Origin: Alphaproteobacteria bacterium
Lineage (GTDB): Bacteria; Pseudomonadota; Alphaproteobacteria; UBA828
DNA: 35,880 bases
Assembly: GCA_022826345.1 (NCBI GenBank)
Contig: JAJDVB010000139.1
Span: 1 to 35,880, forward strand
Reading direction: 5' to 3'
Part shown: positions 23,423 to 34,105 of the stretch, piece by piece
How positions within the stretch are numbered: position 1 is the first letter of the stretch
How the letters are laid out: the number at the start of each line of letters is the position of its first letter
The notes under the pieces: model-generated
What the model saw: only the letters and a program-made list of their open reading frames with translations
What the model was told of the DNA's origin: nothing
Databases searched by the model: none
Position numbers and translations under genes: made by a program

Positions 23423-24820
23423 ATGAGCAACGACGACCTCTCCTACCTTTCGGCGACAGAGGCGGCCGCTCTCATCCGGGACGGCTCGCTCTCGCCCACA
23501 GACCTGGTATCGAACGCGCTCGCGCGCATCGAGGAGGTCAACCCAACGCTCAACTGCTTCTGCTTTACTTACCCCGAGGAGGCGATCGAGCAGGCGCGGG
23601 CGGCGGAGCGGGCGATCGCTGCGGGCGACGACGTGGGCCCCCTGCATGGCGTCCCCATCGCCATCAAGGACCTCACACCCACCAAGGGCAAGACGACGAC
23701 CTTCGGCTCCCACGCCTACAAGGATTGGGTGCCGGACTACGATGCGCTCGTGGTGCAGCGCCTGCGCGATGCGGGCGCCATCATGGTTGGCAAGACGACG
23801 ACGCCCGAGTTCGCCTTCTCCAGCCTCACGGACAGCCCCTTGTGGGGCATCACCCGCAATCCGTGGAACCCGGACCATACGCCGGGCGGCTCTGCTGCCG
23901 CCGTGGTCGCCGGCTGCGTGCCGCTGGCGGAGGGCTCGGATGCCGGCGGCTCGGTGCGGATTCCCGCTTCGCACAGCGGTTGCGTCGGCCTGAAACCGAG
24001 CTCCGGCCGGATCCCTTTCGAATTCCTGCCGACCCAGTTCGACTACATGTGCTGCCACGGCCCGCTTTCGCGCACCGTCGCCGACGCCGCGCTGTTCCTG
24101 AAGCTTTGCCAAGGGCCCGACGAGCGCGATCTCAACACGCTCGCGCCGCCTCTCACGGTCGACGTGCCGCCGCCGAGCGACGTTCGCGGCCTGCGCCTCG
24201 CGCTCTCCATCGACCTCGGCTACTACCGCGTCGATCCTGACGTCGAGGCGAACACCCGCGCCGCCGCCGCTGCCCTGGAGCAGGCGGGGGCGGAGATCGA
24301 GCCGGTCGAGCTTGGCTGGAGCGCGGCGTTCAACGAGGCATGGTGGGCCTACTGGGGCGTGTTCCAGGCCACGCACTTCGGCCACCATCTGGAGCGCTGG
24401 CGGGACGAGATGCACCCCTCCGTCGTCGCCTCGATGGAGGAGGGCCTGAGCATGAGCGCGGTCGATCTGATGAAGACCGAGACCGTCTACACCGAAGCCT
24501 GGAACACGCTGCGCCCCATCCTCGAACGCTGCGATGCCCTGCTCTGCCCGACCGAGGCAATTCCGGCGCCCACCGTCGACTACGACGAACTCGGCTCCAT
24601 GGGGGACGACACCGACGGCCGGCACCAGAGCATGGACATGACCATGCAGTTCAACGCGCTCAAGCTGCCGGCGCTCTCGGTTCCCTCGGGCTTCTCGGCG
24701 CAGGGGTTGCCCACGGGCTTGCAAATCGTCGGCCGCCGTTTCGACGACCTGACGGTGCTCCGCATCGGCGCCGCGCTGGAGCAGTCGCGCCCCTGGCGCC
24801 AGCACCGGCCGCCGCTGTAA
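23423..24820 (+). CDS. Amidase signature family hydrolase with a shortened catalytic loop
   Basis: A 465-residue amidase of the GatA/AmiE-signature family that hydrolyses amides to acid and ammonia. The general-base lysine is in GVPIAIKD (Lys82), and the nucleophile is in GSDAGGSVRIPAS (Ser177). Between them the usual GGSSGGSAAA loop reads GGSAAA: four residues are missing, so the distance from the first loop serine (Ser157) to Ser177 is 20 rather than the 24 seen in MAE2 and FAAH. The rest of the fold is intact and there is no frameshift. GGAGG precedes the ATG. It is not GatA itself, since no gatB/C is nearby. Activity is uncertain because of the loop. Confidence 0.88.
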   Translation: MSNDDLSYLSATEAAALIRDGSLSPTDLVSNALARIEEVNPTLNCFCFTYPEEAIEQARAAERAIAAGDDVGPLHGVPIAIKDLTPTKGKTTTFGSHAYKDWVPDYDALVVQRLRDAGAIMVGKTTTPEFAFSSLTDSPLWGITRNPWNPDHTPGGSAAAVVAGCVPLAEGSDAGGSVRIPASHSGCVGLKPSSGRIPFEFLPTQFDYMCCHGPLSRTVADAALFLKLCQGPDERDLNTLAPPLTVDVPPPSDVRGLRLALSIDLGYYRVDPDVEANTRAAAAALEQAGAEIEPVELGWSAAFNEAWWAYWGVFQATHFGHHLERWRDEMHPSVVASMEEGLSMSAVDLMKTETVYTEAWNTLRPILERCDALLCPTEAIPAPTVDYDELGSMGDDTDGRHQSMDMTMQFNALKLPALSVPSGFSAQGLPTGLQIVGRRFDDLTVLRIGAALEQSRPWRQHRPPL

Positions 24821-24859
24821 GGGACTTGGCAGCCGCATAACGATCGGGACAAAGTGACG

Positions 24860-26026
24860 TTATGGTGCCCTGTCGCCAAAGAGGGGTGCTTGTCGAGAGA
24901 CAATCTCGGGGTCACTGAAAGGATCGGTACTGTCTCTGGGGAGCCTGTGCCGATCTCTGATGGCAACAAGCTCGCTGCCTGCCGCGTATCGTCGGCCACG
25001 GCGTTGGCCTTTCGCATCAAGTAGACCGACATCTGCCAGTGCCTTGAGGTCTCGGCTAGCCAGACTGACCGAAATCCCCGCGCTCACGCGGTAGGACGCG
25101 TTTCTCACGGTATGTCGAAGGGCTGCCTGTAGTAGAGCCAGCGCGGTTCTTTCCTGCAAACCGTGCTGTTCCACCAGATCGATCAAGTCGCCGTAGATTC
25201 GTTCCACTTCTCGAGTTCGACGCAAGAGCGTTTGCGCTTGCCGATAGTGCCCGGTGAGACAAAACCTGACCCATGGCCGACAGTCACGGTTCGGATTCCA
25301 TCCGCCTCCGCCCACCTCTGCCAACACATCGTAGTACGTTCGCTGATTGCGCCCGATGTATTCTTCAATGCTTGAGAAGATTGGAGAGGCAATGCCCTCG
25401 TTAGCCAGGACAGCGGTATGAAGACATCTCGCCACACGACCGTTCCCATCACTGAAAGGATGGAGCATTGCTAGGTTTAGGTGAGTCATGGAGGCTTTGA
25501 TGATTGACGGATTATCGTCGCTATCATTCATATATTGCGTGAGTTCATGAATGAGGGGTACGAGTAAATCTCTGTCGACGCCTTCATGTACGATCTCGCG
25601 AGTAGCTGTATTCCTGACACAGACCCATCCCGGGCGCCAATTTCCAGGATTCGCCTCTAGATCGTCTTGGGTGATCATGAAGTGGATTGCGAGAATGAGA
25701 TCGTCAGTGAACCGAAACGTGTCGTCTCGGCAACGCTGAAGGATGTAATCCATCGCTGATCTGTATCCGACTATTGCCCTCCAAGTAGGCCTGTCGGCAT
25801 CTTCGGGCTCCTCCCCGTCGATAGCTGCAATGGCATCCTCATCCGATACGTTGATACCCTCGATGCTGTTTGACGCACGCAGGTCTCTTGCCCGTGTCAT
25901 ACGGGCCAGGAGGCCAGTCCAGCGACGCGGTGCGTGCACCTGGTAACGAAGGTTGTGCCGCAGTTCGTCGATCCGCTCGATGACGCGGCACTCGGCATCG
26001 TTCAAGGGCGGGCATGCGAATAACAT
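24860..26026 (-). CDS. Fic domain AMP-transferase with N-terminal inhibitory motif
   Basis: A 388-residue class II Fic protein. The inhibitory helix carries SNSIEG (an S-x3-E-G motif, about residues 52-57), whose glutamate normally blocks ATP binding. The core is HPFSDGNGRVARCL, the full HPFx(D/E)GNGRxxR motif that catalyses AMP transfer onto a hydroxyl side chain. A C-terminal winged-helix-like region follows (SAGISVSLASRDLKALADVGLLDAKGQRRGRRY), as in many stand-alone Fic regulators. The ATG at 26026 is chosen; a TTG at 26041 would add five residues and neither has a clear ribosome-binding site. Composition is poorer in GC than the neighbours, and it faces the flanking catabolic genes, both signs of insertion. 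Target unknown. Confidence 0.88.
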   Translation of the reverse strand: MLFACPPLNDAECRVIERIDELRHNLRYQVHAPRRWTGLLARMTRARDLRASNSIEGINVSDEDAIAAIDGEEPEDADRPTWRAIVGYRSAMDYILQRCRDDTFRFTDDLILAIHFMITQDDLEANPGNWRPGWVCVRNTATREIVHEGVDRDLLVPLIHELTQYMNDSDDNPSIIKASMTHLNLAMLHPFSDGNGRVARCLHTAVLANEGIASPIFSSIEEYIGRNQRTYYDVLAEVGGGGWNPNRDCRPWVRFCLTGHYRQAQTLLRRTREVERIYGDLIDLVEQHGLQERTALALLQAALRHTVRNASYRVSAGISVSLASRDLKALADVGLLDAKGQRRGRRYAAGSELVAIRDRHRLPRDSTDPFSDPEIVSRQAPLFGDRAP

Positions 26027-26091
26027 AACAGCGTCGTACAATAGAATTTGAGATTAGGTCAATATGTTATTGTCGTAGCGGCAATTGTCAA
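26019..26091 (-). promoter_or_regulatory. Candidate promoter and operator of the Fic gene
   Basis: On the minus strand a perfect TTGACA (complement of 26086-26091) precedes an AT-rich -10 area. Perfect 9-base inverted repeats, AATAACATA at 26019-26027 and TATGTTATT at 26063-26071, overlap the Fic start codon and the presumed -10. That is a natural arrangement for autorepression by the Fic protein's own winged-helix domain. The link to that domain is inference. Confidence 0.4.
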
Positions 26092-26236
26092 ATGAATATT
26101 GCGCACGGGCGGAACGGCAGCTCTGTACAGGTTTGGGATGTCGCGCAGATGTGATGTCGGCGTTGCACTTCCCCTTTGCCGCCCGCCGCCAGGGCGCTAG
26201 GCTGCCAGCTTCAGCGGCAGCACGGGAGCGGCGGCG

Positions 26237-27109
26237 ATGGCGACGGTGAAGGCCGGGCTCATCCAGATGAGCCTCAAAGGCGAGGTCGAGCACGACACGC
26301 CCGAGCAGATCAGCGAGAAGATGATCGCAGCCCACCTGCCCCTCATCGAGCAGGCGGCGAGCGAAGGCGTGCAGGTTCTGGGCCTGCAGGAGCTCTTCAA
26401 CCTGCCCTACATCGGCGCGGTGCAGGACAACGCGTGGTACCGCACTGCAGAGCGGGTGCCCGATGGGCCGACGGTCCAGCGCATGCGGACGGAGGCCGCG
26501 CGCCTCGGCATGGCGATGGTGGTGCCGGTCTACGAGGAGGCGCAGACTGGCGTCTACTACAACACCGCTGCCGTGATCGACGCGGACGGGCGCTACCTCG
26601 GCAAGTTCCGCAAGATTCACATCCCCCATGTCGTCGGTTTCTGCGAGAAGTACTACTTCAAGCCCGGCGACATCGGCTATCCGGTTTTCGAGACCGCGTT
26701 CTGCAAGGTCGGGGTCTACATCTGCTACGACCGGCACTTCCCCGAAGGCTGGCGCGAGCTCGCCATGAACGGCGCCGAGGTAATCTTCAACCCGTCTGCA
26801 ACCGCGCGGGGCCTCAGCGACCATCTCTGGAACCTGGAACAGCCGGCGGCCGCGGTCGCGAACTGCGTCTACATCGGCGCCAACAACCGCGTCGGCATGG
26901 AGGCGCCGTGGAACACCGGCTACTTCTACGGCTCCAGCTACTTCGTCAATCCGCGCGGCGAGATTCTCGATCAGGGGCCGGACGATCGGGACGCGCTGGT
27001 CACCGCCGAACTCGACCTCGCCATGATCGCGGAGGTGCGGGACGGGTGGAAATTCTATCGTGATCGCAGACCGGAGACCTACGGCGCGGTCGCGTCGTGG
27101 CAGGTCTGA
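26237..27109 (+). CDS. Carbon-nitrogen hydrolase, beta-ureidopropionase-like (copy 1)
   Basis: A 290-residue nitrilase-superfamily amidohydrolase. The catalytic triad is visible: Glu52 in GLQELF, Lys126 in GKFRKIHIP and Cys163 in VYICYDRHFPEGWR. The IPHVVGFCEKYYFKPGDIGYPVF segment and the CYDRHFPEGWR block resemble the beta-ureidopropionase (N-carbamoyl-beta-alanine amidohydrolase) branch, which releases beta-alanine, CO2 and ammonia at the end of reductive pyrimidine breakdown. GGGAG lies about ten bases before the ATG. A homologous copy follows after 24 bases. The branch call comes from recalled family sequences; N-carbamoyl-D-amino acid or simple amide hydrolysis remains possible. Confidence 0.88.
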   Translation: MATVKAGLIQMSLKGEVEHDTPEQISEKMIAAHLPLIEQAASEGVQVLGLQELFNLPYIGAVQDNAWYRTAERVPDGPTVQRMRTEAARLGMAMVVPVYEEAQTGVYYNTAAVIDADGRYLGKFRKIHIPHVVGFCEKYYFKPGDIGYPVFETAFCKVGVYICYDRHFPEGWRELAMNGAEVIFNPSATARGLSDHLWNLEQPAAAVANCVYIGANNRVGMEAPWNTGYFYGSSYFVNPRGEILDQGPDDRDALVTAELDLAMIAEVRDGWKFYRDRRPETYGAVASWQV

Positions 27110-27133
27110 GCGGGCGAGCGAGAGGAGGCTTCC

Positions 27134-28003
27134 ATGCGCAAGGTCAAGGCAGCCCTCATTCAGATGAACCTGAAGGGGGACCCGGCGACGGACTCCATCG
27201 AGGCGATCCGCGACAGGATGGTCGCCGCGCACATGTCGTTGATCGAGGAAGCGGCGCGGCAAGGCGTGCAGGTGCTCGGCCTCCAGGAGGTCTTCAACGC
27301 GCCCTACTTCCCCGCCACCATCGACGAAAAGTGGTTCGAGTCCGCCGAGGCGGTGCCGGACGGCCCCACCACCCAGGCGATGTGCGCCGCTGCGAAGAAG
27401 CACGGCATGGTCATCGTCTCGCCGGTCTACGAGCGCGACCACAACGGCAAATTCTACAACACTGCCGCGGTGATCGACGCGGACGGCAGCTATCTCGGCA
27501 AATTCCGCAAGATCCACATCCCGAAGATCGGGCGCTATGACGAGAAGCACTACTTCGCCTATGGCGACCTCGGCTACCCGGTGTTCGATACCGCCGTCGG
27601 CAAGGTCGGGGTCTATATCTGTTACGACCGCCACTTCCCCGAAGGCTGGCGCGCATTGGCGCTGGGCGGTGCGGAGCTCGTGTTCAACCCGTCGGCGACC
27701 TTCAAGGGCCTCAGCGATCACATCTGGAACCTGGAGCAGGTGGGCGCGGCGATCGCCAACGGCATCTTCATCGGCACCAACAACCGGGTCGGCACCGAGC
27801 CGAGCTTCGGCAACCACGTCTTCTACGGCTCCAGCTACTTCTGCAACCCGCGCGGCGAGATCCTGGCCCAGGGCGGCGATCAGGACGACGAACTGGTGAT
27901 CGCTGAGCTCGACCTCGACCAGATCCGCGAGGTCCGCGACACGTGGCAATTCTTCCGCGACCGCCGGCCCGAGACCTACCAGCACTGCGCCCGGCAACCG
28001 TGA
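27134..28003 (+). CDS. Carbon-nitrogen hydrolase, beta-ureidopropionase-like (copy 2)
   Basis: A 289-residue paralogue of the preceding gene, co-linear with it over the whole length. Glu52, Lys126 and Cys163 fall at identical positions, and long blocks such as YNTAAVIDADG and YICYDRHFPEGWR are shared. Differences cluster in substrate loops: IPKIGRYDEKHYFAYGDLGYPVF replaces the copy 1 segment after the lysine, and the FGNHVFYGSSYF region differs. This suggests an old tandem duplication with divergence in substrate range. GAGGAGG precedes the ATG. No dihydropyrimidinase or dihydropyrimidine dehydrogenase gene is in the window to anchor the pathway. Confidence 0.88.
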   Translation: MRKVKAALIQMNLKGDPATDSIEAIRDRMVAAHMSLIEEAARQGVQVLGLQEVFNAPYFPATIDEKWFESAEAVPDGPTTQAMCAAAKKHGMVIVSPVYERDHNGKFYNTAAVIDADGSYLGKFRKIHIPKIGRYDEKHYFAYGDLGYPVFDTAVGKVGVYICYDRHFPEGWRALALGGAELVFNPSATFKGLSDHIWNLEQVGAAIANGIFIGTNNRVGTEPSFGNHVFYGSSYFCNPRGEILAQGGDQDDELVIAELDLDQIREVRDTWQFFRDRRPETYQHCARQP

Positions 28004-28090
28004 GGCACATTTTTTCTCTCACGGCAGCCGGCCTGTGGCCGGCGCCTGCGCGGGCGCGCCGCAGGGGCGGCGGGCCGCAGTCGCGGCCTG

Positions 28091-28119
28091 GAGCGCGTCC
28101 GTCAAAGACGGACACGCTC
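28091..28119. repeat. Palindromic repeat / bidirectional hairpin between convergent genes
   Basis: GAGCGCGTCCGTC (28091-28103), an AAA loop and GACGGACACGCTC (28107-28119) form a 13-pair stem with one imperfect pair that is a G-U wobble in the minus-strand transcript. It lies between the convergent copy 2 hydrolase and the amidotransferase genes, where it could end transcripts from both sides. There is no T run next to it. It also has the look of a dispersed intergenic palindrome; only one copy is in this window. Confidence 0.5.
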
Positions 28120-28128
28120 TAGCGCCGC

Positions 28129-28944
28129 TCAGGAGCCGGAGGCGAGAGCCGGGGGAATCGAGCGAGAGTCTTCGGCGGATACATCCAAGCGGGAGGTAGC
28201 CCGCACCCGCGCGGCGTCTCCGAACGCGCCGAAGATCGCCATCGAGAACGCATCCTCCGTCACCTTCCACTCCGGGTGCCACTGGACGCCGAGCGCAAAT
28301 GAAGGGGCGTCGCTGACGCGCACAGCCTCGATCTGGCCGTCAGGCGCGACCGCCTCGATCGCGAGCCGGGGCGAGGGCCGGTTGATCCCCTGGGCATGCA
28401 GCGAATTGACCATGACCTCTGGCGCGGGCCAGAGCGACGCCAGCAGCCCGCCGGCAGTCAACGTCACTTCGTGGATCGGCCCGTACTGCACGTCGCGGGG
28501 CTGGTCTTCGTCCGAGCGATGGTCCAGCCGCCCCGGCAGGTTGTGAACCTCCTGATGGAGGCTGCCACCGAGGGCGACGTTGAGCTCCTGAAAGCCGCGG
28601 CAGATGCAGAGGATGGGAATCCCTGCGTCGATCGCGTTCCGGATCAAGGGCAGCGTGGTCGCATCGCGCTCGGGGTCGTGGAGCGTGCCGTCGGCACTCG
28701 GCGGCCCGTCATAGTGGGCCGGCTCGACGTTGGAGGGGCTTCCGGTAAAGAGCAGGCCGTCGCAGCGGTCCAGCACCGCGTTCTGGTCCAGCGCCCCGCC
28801 GAGCGCGGGGACAGCCACGGGTAGCCCGCCGGCGGCGTCGACCACCGCTCGCATGTACTTGTCGCCGACGACATGGAAAGGGTGGATGCCGATATCCCGC
28901 ACACAGGCGGGGAGGCCGATCAGGGGAACCGACGGGGCGGTCAT
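28129..28944 (-). CDS. Gamma-glutamyl-gamma-aminobutyrate hydrolase-like class I glutamine amidotransferase
   Basis: A 271-residue PuuD-type hydrolase (Peptidase_C26). The nucleophile elbow is ILCICRGFQELNVALGGSLHQE with Cys115, and the His-Glu pair is LGVQWHPEW (His223, Glu225). YDGPPSADGTLHDPERD and the VNSLHAQGIN segment are also typical. Characterised relatives split gamma-glutamyl-GABA in putrescine breakdown, but no other puu gene is nearby and related proteins act on other gamma-glutamyl amides. It begins six bases after the MATE gene stop, so it is the last gene of a likely lolA-MATE-hydrolase unit. Confidence 0.88.
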   Translation of the reverse strand: MTAPSVPLIGLPACVRDIGIHPFHVVGDKYMRAVVDAAGGLPVAVPALGGALDQNAVLDRCDGLLFTGSPSNVEPAHYDGPPSADGTLHDPERDATTLPLIRNAIDAGIPILCICRGFQELNVALGGSLHQEVHNLPGRLDHRSDEDQPRDVQYGPIHEVTLTAGGLLASLWPAPEVMVNSLHAQGINRPSPRLAIEAVAPDGQIEAVRVSDAPSFALGVQWHPEWKVTEDAFSMAIFGAFGDAARVRATSRLDVSAEDSRSIPPALASGS

Positions 28945-28950
28945 GCCGGC

Positions 28951-30312
28951 TCAGCTATCACGGGGCTCGCCTGCGGACAAGAAGCCGCCGCGCCGTTGGA
29001 TGCCCAGATAAATGGCGCCGAGCCCCGCGCCCCGCACCACGTAGAGCAGCGTCATCGCGAGCCAGAGGCCGTGATTGCCCAGCGGCTCGCGCAGCAGCCA
29101 GGCGCAGGGTGTGAAGACCGCGAACGCCAGGATCATGTTGTTGCGCATGTGGGCGGTGCGCGTGGTGCCGGTGAACACGCCGTCGAGGAAGATGCCCCAG
29201 ATCGCCACCAGCGGCAGCGCGATCAACCAGGGCAGGAAGTCGTAAGCCACGGTGCGCACACCCTCGATATCCGTCAGCACGCGGATGATCGGCGCACCGG
29301 CGAGGCCGTAGACGGCGACCGTGAGGAGGGCAAGCGCGAAGCACCAAATGAAGCAGGCCCGGATGGCTTGGGTCAGATCGTCGCGCCGCCTGGCGCCGAG
29401 GGCGCGGCCGGTGAGCGCCTCGACCGCGAAGGCGAAGCCGTCGAACCCGAAGTTGAGGAAGATGACGAAGTTGAGCAGCACGGCGTTCGCGGCGAGCACC
29501 ACGTCGCCCTGGCGCGCGCTGAGCGTCGTGAAGAGCGCGAACGCCGTGATCACGAAGAGCGTGCGCACGAAGATGTCGCCGTTGATGCCGAGGAAGCGCC
29601 GCATGGCGGCGGCGTTGAGCAGGAGGCGCGCACGCCAGCGGCCGCCGTGGCGCCGGGCGAGGCGAGCGGTGACGGCGAGGCCGAGGATCAGCCCGGCATA
29701 GTCGGCGGCTACCGTGGCCCACGCGACGCCGGCGACGCCGAGCTCGTAGACGAGCACCAGCACCAGGTCCAGCACGATGTTGATGCCGTTCACCGTCAGC
29801 AGAAGCGCGAGCGCCGCGCGGGTGTTCTGCATCCCGATGAACCAGCCGACCAGCGCGATGTTGGCGAGCGTGGCAGGCGCTCCCCAGACGCGGATGAAGA
29901 AGTAGCGCATGCCCTCGCCGGCGACCGCCTCGCTCGGCTCGATCAGATAGAAGGCGAGCCAGCCGATCGGCCCCTGCGCAGCCAGGAGAACGACCGCGAG
30001 CGTGAGCGCGATCAGGAGCGCACGGGCGAGCGTGGCGCGCGCTTCGTTCCAGTCGCGGGCGCCGAAGGCCTGGGCGGTGAGACCCGTGGTGCCCATGCGC
30101 AGGAAGTTGCAGCCGAAATAGACAGTGTTGAAGATCAGTGCGCCGACCGCGACGGCACCGAGGAAGTGGGGCTCGGGCAGATGGCCGATGACCGCCGTAT
30201 CGACCGCGCCGAGTAGCGGGATCGACAGGTTGGAGACCACCATCGGCCAGGCCAGCCGCCAGACCCGACGGTGCCAGGCCCACTCACCCATTGGCAGCGA
30301 TCGCCCTATCAA
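28951..30312 (-). CDS. MATE family efflux transporter (DinF-like)
   Basis: A 453-residue inner-membrane protein with about twelve hydrophobic helices in two bundles. WRLAWPMVVSNLSIPLLGAVDTAVIGHL opens the first, and the MGTTGLTAQAFGARDW motif is characteristic of DinF-type MATE proteins. RTLFVITAFALFTTLSARQGD begins the second. These proteins export cationic drugs or metabolites in exchange for H+ or Na+. The TTG at 30312 is preferred over the ATG at 30291 because GGAGG lies six bases upstream of the TTG; the two differ by seven residues. The gene is 40 bases downstream of lolA on the same strand. Confidence 0.87.
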   Translation of the reverse strand: MIGRSLPMGEWAWHRRVWRLAWPMVVSNLSIPLLGAVDTAVIGHLPEPHFLGAVAVGALIFNTVYFGCNFLRMGTTGLTAQAFGARDWNEARATLARALLIALTLAVVLLAAQGPIGWLAFYLIEPSEAVAGEGMRYFFIRVWGAPATLANIALVGWFIGMQNTRAALALLLTVNGINIVLDLVLVLVYELGVAGVAWATVAADYAGLILGLAVTARLARRHGGRWRARLLLNAAAMRRFLGINGDIFVRTLFVITAFALFTTLSARQGDVVLAANAVLLNFVIFLNFGFDGFAFAVEALTGRALGARRRDDLTQAIRACFIWCFALALLTVAVYGLAGAPIIRVLTDIEGVRTVAYDFLPWLIALPLVAIWGIFLDGVFTGTTRTAHMRNNMILAFAVFTPCAWLLREPLGNHGLWLAMTLLYVVRGAGLGAIYLGIQRRGGFLSAGEPRDS

Positions 30313-30352
30313 GCCCCGCCTCCGAGCGGCCGGGCGGCTGCGCGGCGCTTTC

Positions 30353-31012
30353 TTATCGGGTTTGAGGCCGCTTCTGACGCGGGTCGTCGAACACGAAAAG
30401 CCTGCGCGGCAGCCTGATATTGGTCTGGAGATCGTGCAGGGAGACGGTGGTCACGAGCCCCTGGGCGTCGGTCACCCGCCAGTGGGTCAGGCGCAGCGGC
30501 TCGGTATCCAGGATCAGGGTCAGGCTCCCGCCCCTGGGATCGTCCTCGTGCACCACGGTGATCTCGATGCGCCCGTCGCGCTGCTCGACTGCGGTGACTT
30601 CCACGTCCTCGCCGAAGCGCGTCACCTCCCTGGTGAGCGCGCCGAGCGGGGTCTCGTAGATGAACCAGTCGTTGATCTGGCCGAGCTCCTTGTCGTGGTA
30701 GTGGATCCACAGCCCATCGCCCACGATGAGCACCGGCACAGGCGGCGCGTATTCCACGCGGAGCAGCCCCGGCCGGCGCATATGGATCACCCCTTCGGCG
30801 AGCTCGCCCCTCGGCCCGACCTGCGTGAAGTCCGCCCTCAGGGTCTGGAGCCCGTTGAGGTAGCGCTCGACGGCGGCGAGCGTCTCCTCCTGCGCCTCGT
30901 CGAAGACGACGGAGGCCGACTGCTGGGCCTGCGCCGGCTGGGCGGTGGCGAGCCATGCAGCGAGAATCGGGGAAAGACAAAAGAGGGCGGCGGCGCGGAT
31001 CAATATCGGCAT
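30353..31012 (-). CDS. lolA: Outer-membrane lipoprotein carrier LolA
   Basis: A 219-residue periplasmic chaperone that carries lipoproteins from LolCDE to the outer membrane. The start at 31012 gives a clean signal peptide (MPILIRAAALFCLSPILAAW, cleavage likely after the AQA around residue 29); a longer frame would precede it with unrelated residues. The mature part has VERYLNGLQTLRADFTQVGP, RRPGLLRVEYAPP, WIHYHDKELGQ and the late LTHWRVTDAQGLVTTVSLHDL, in LolA order. It follows ftsK by 53 bases, a frequent arrangement in Alphaproteobacteria. Confidence 0.93.
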   Translation of the reverse strand: MPILIRAAALFCLSPILAAWLATAQPAQAQQSASVVFDEAQEETLAAVERYLNGLQTLRADFTQVGPRGELAEGVIHMRRPGLLRVEYAPPVPVLIVGDGLWIHYHDKELGQINDWFIYETPLGALTREVTRFGEDVEVTAVEQRDGRIEITVVHEDDPRGGSLTLILDTEPLRLTHWRVTDAQGLVTTVSLHDLQTNIRLPRRLFVFDDPRQKRPQTR

Positions 31013-31065
31013 GGTGTGAAATGTAGGGCGCGCGGGTCGCGCGAACAATCACAGGTCGTTGAAAC

Positions 31066-33486
<2,421 letters not shown>

Positions 33487-33541
33487 TGTGAACTCCTGCC
33501 GGCGCCCGACGTCGAATCAAACATCGCACCCATTACAGGGG

Positions 33542-33570
33542 TTTATATAGTTCAGTTGCGGGAGAGTCAA
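33542..33570 (-). promoter_or_regulatory. Predicted sigma-70 promoter of ftsK
   Basis: On the minus strand TTGACT (complement of 33565-33570) and TATAAA (complement of 33542-33547) are separated by exactly 17 bases, about 55 bases ahead of the ftsK TTG. It is the best sigma-70 match in the window. Confidence 0.6.
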
Positions 33571-33631
33571 AGCTGTGTCCGCATATGGACCAAACCAAGT
33601 ACATACGCGTGCGCGGCGCCCTTTCCCGTCG

Positions 33632-34105
33632 TCAGACGTAGCTGACCACCTCGTTGAGTGGCTTGCGACCGATGTCGGGCACCACGGCGTTCTCGTCCGG
33701 GTAGCCCACCACCAGCAGCAGGAAGGGCCGCTCGGCCGACTTGGGGCGCCCCAAGATTTCGTTCAGGAACTTCATCGGGCTCGGCGTGTGGGTCAGAGTC
33801 GCCAACCCGGCGATGTGCAGGGCCGCGATCAGCATTCCGGTCGCGAGCCCGACGGATTCCGTGGGGTAGTAGTGCTTGACTCTGCGGCCGTCGGCGAGGC
33901 GCCCGTACTTCTGGGCGAAGATCGCGATCAGATAGGGCGCGCGCTCGAGGAACGGCTTGTTCTCGTCGGTGCCGAGCGGTGCCAGCGCATCCAGCCACTC
34001 CTGTGGCGCCCGGTGCTGGTAGAACTGACGTTCCTCCTCTTCCGCCGCTTCGCGTATCCGACGCTTCGTCTCCGCATCGCTGACCACGACGAAGTGCCAA
34101 GGACA
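33632..34105 (-). pseudogene. Nitroreductase family protein, 5'-truncated remnant
   Basis: The C-terminal two-thirds of an FMN nitroreductase related to iodotyrosine deiodinase: [83 protein letters not shown] and [24 protein letters not shown]. Homologous sequence begins abruptly at about 34105, next to an in-frame TAG (34106-34108). The usual N-terminal 75-80 residues, with the RRSVRDF-type FMN loop and the APSGA motif, are not found upstream in any frame. A GTG at 34087 could start a 151-residue product, but without the FMN loop it should not be active. The break coincides with the change into the AT-richer segment on the right. Confidence 0.75.
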
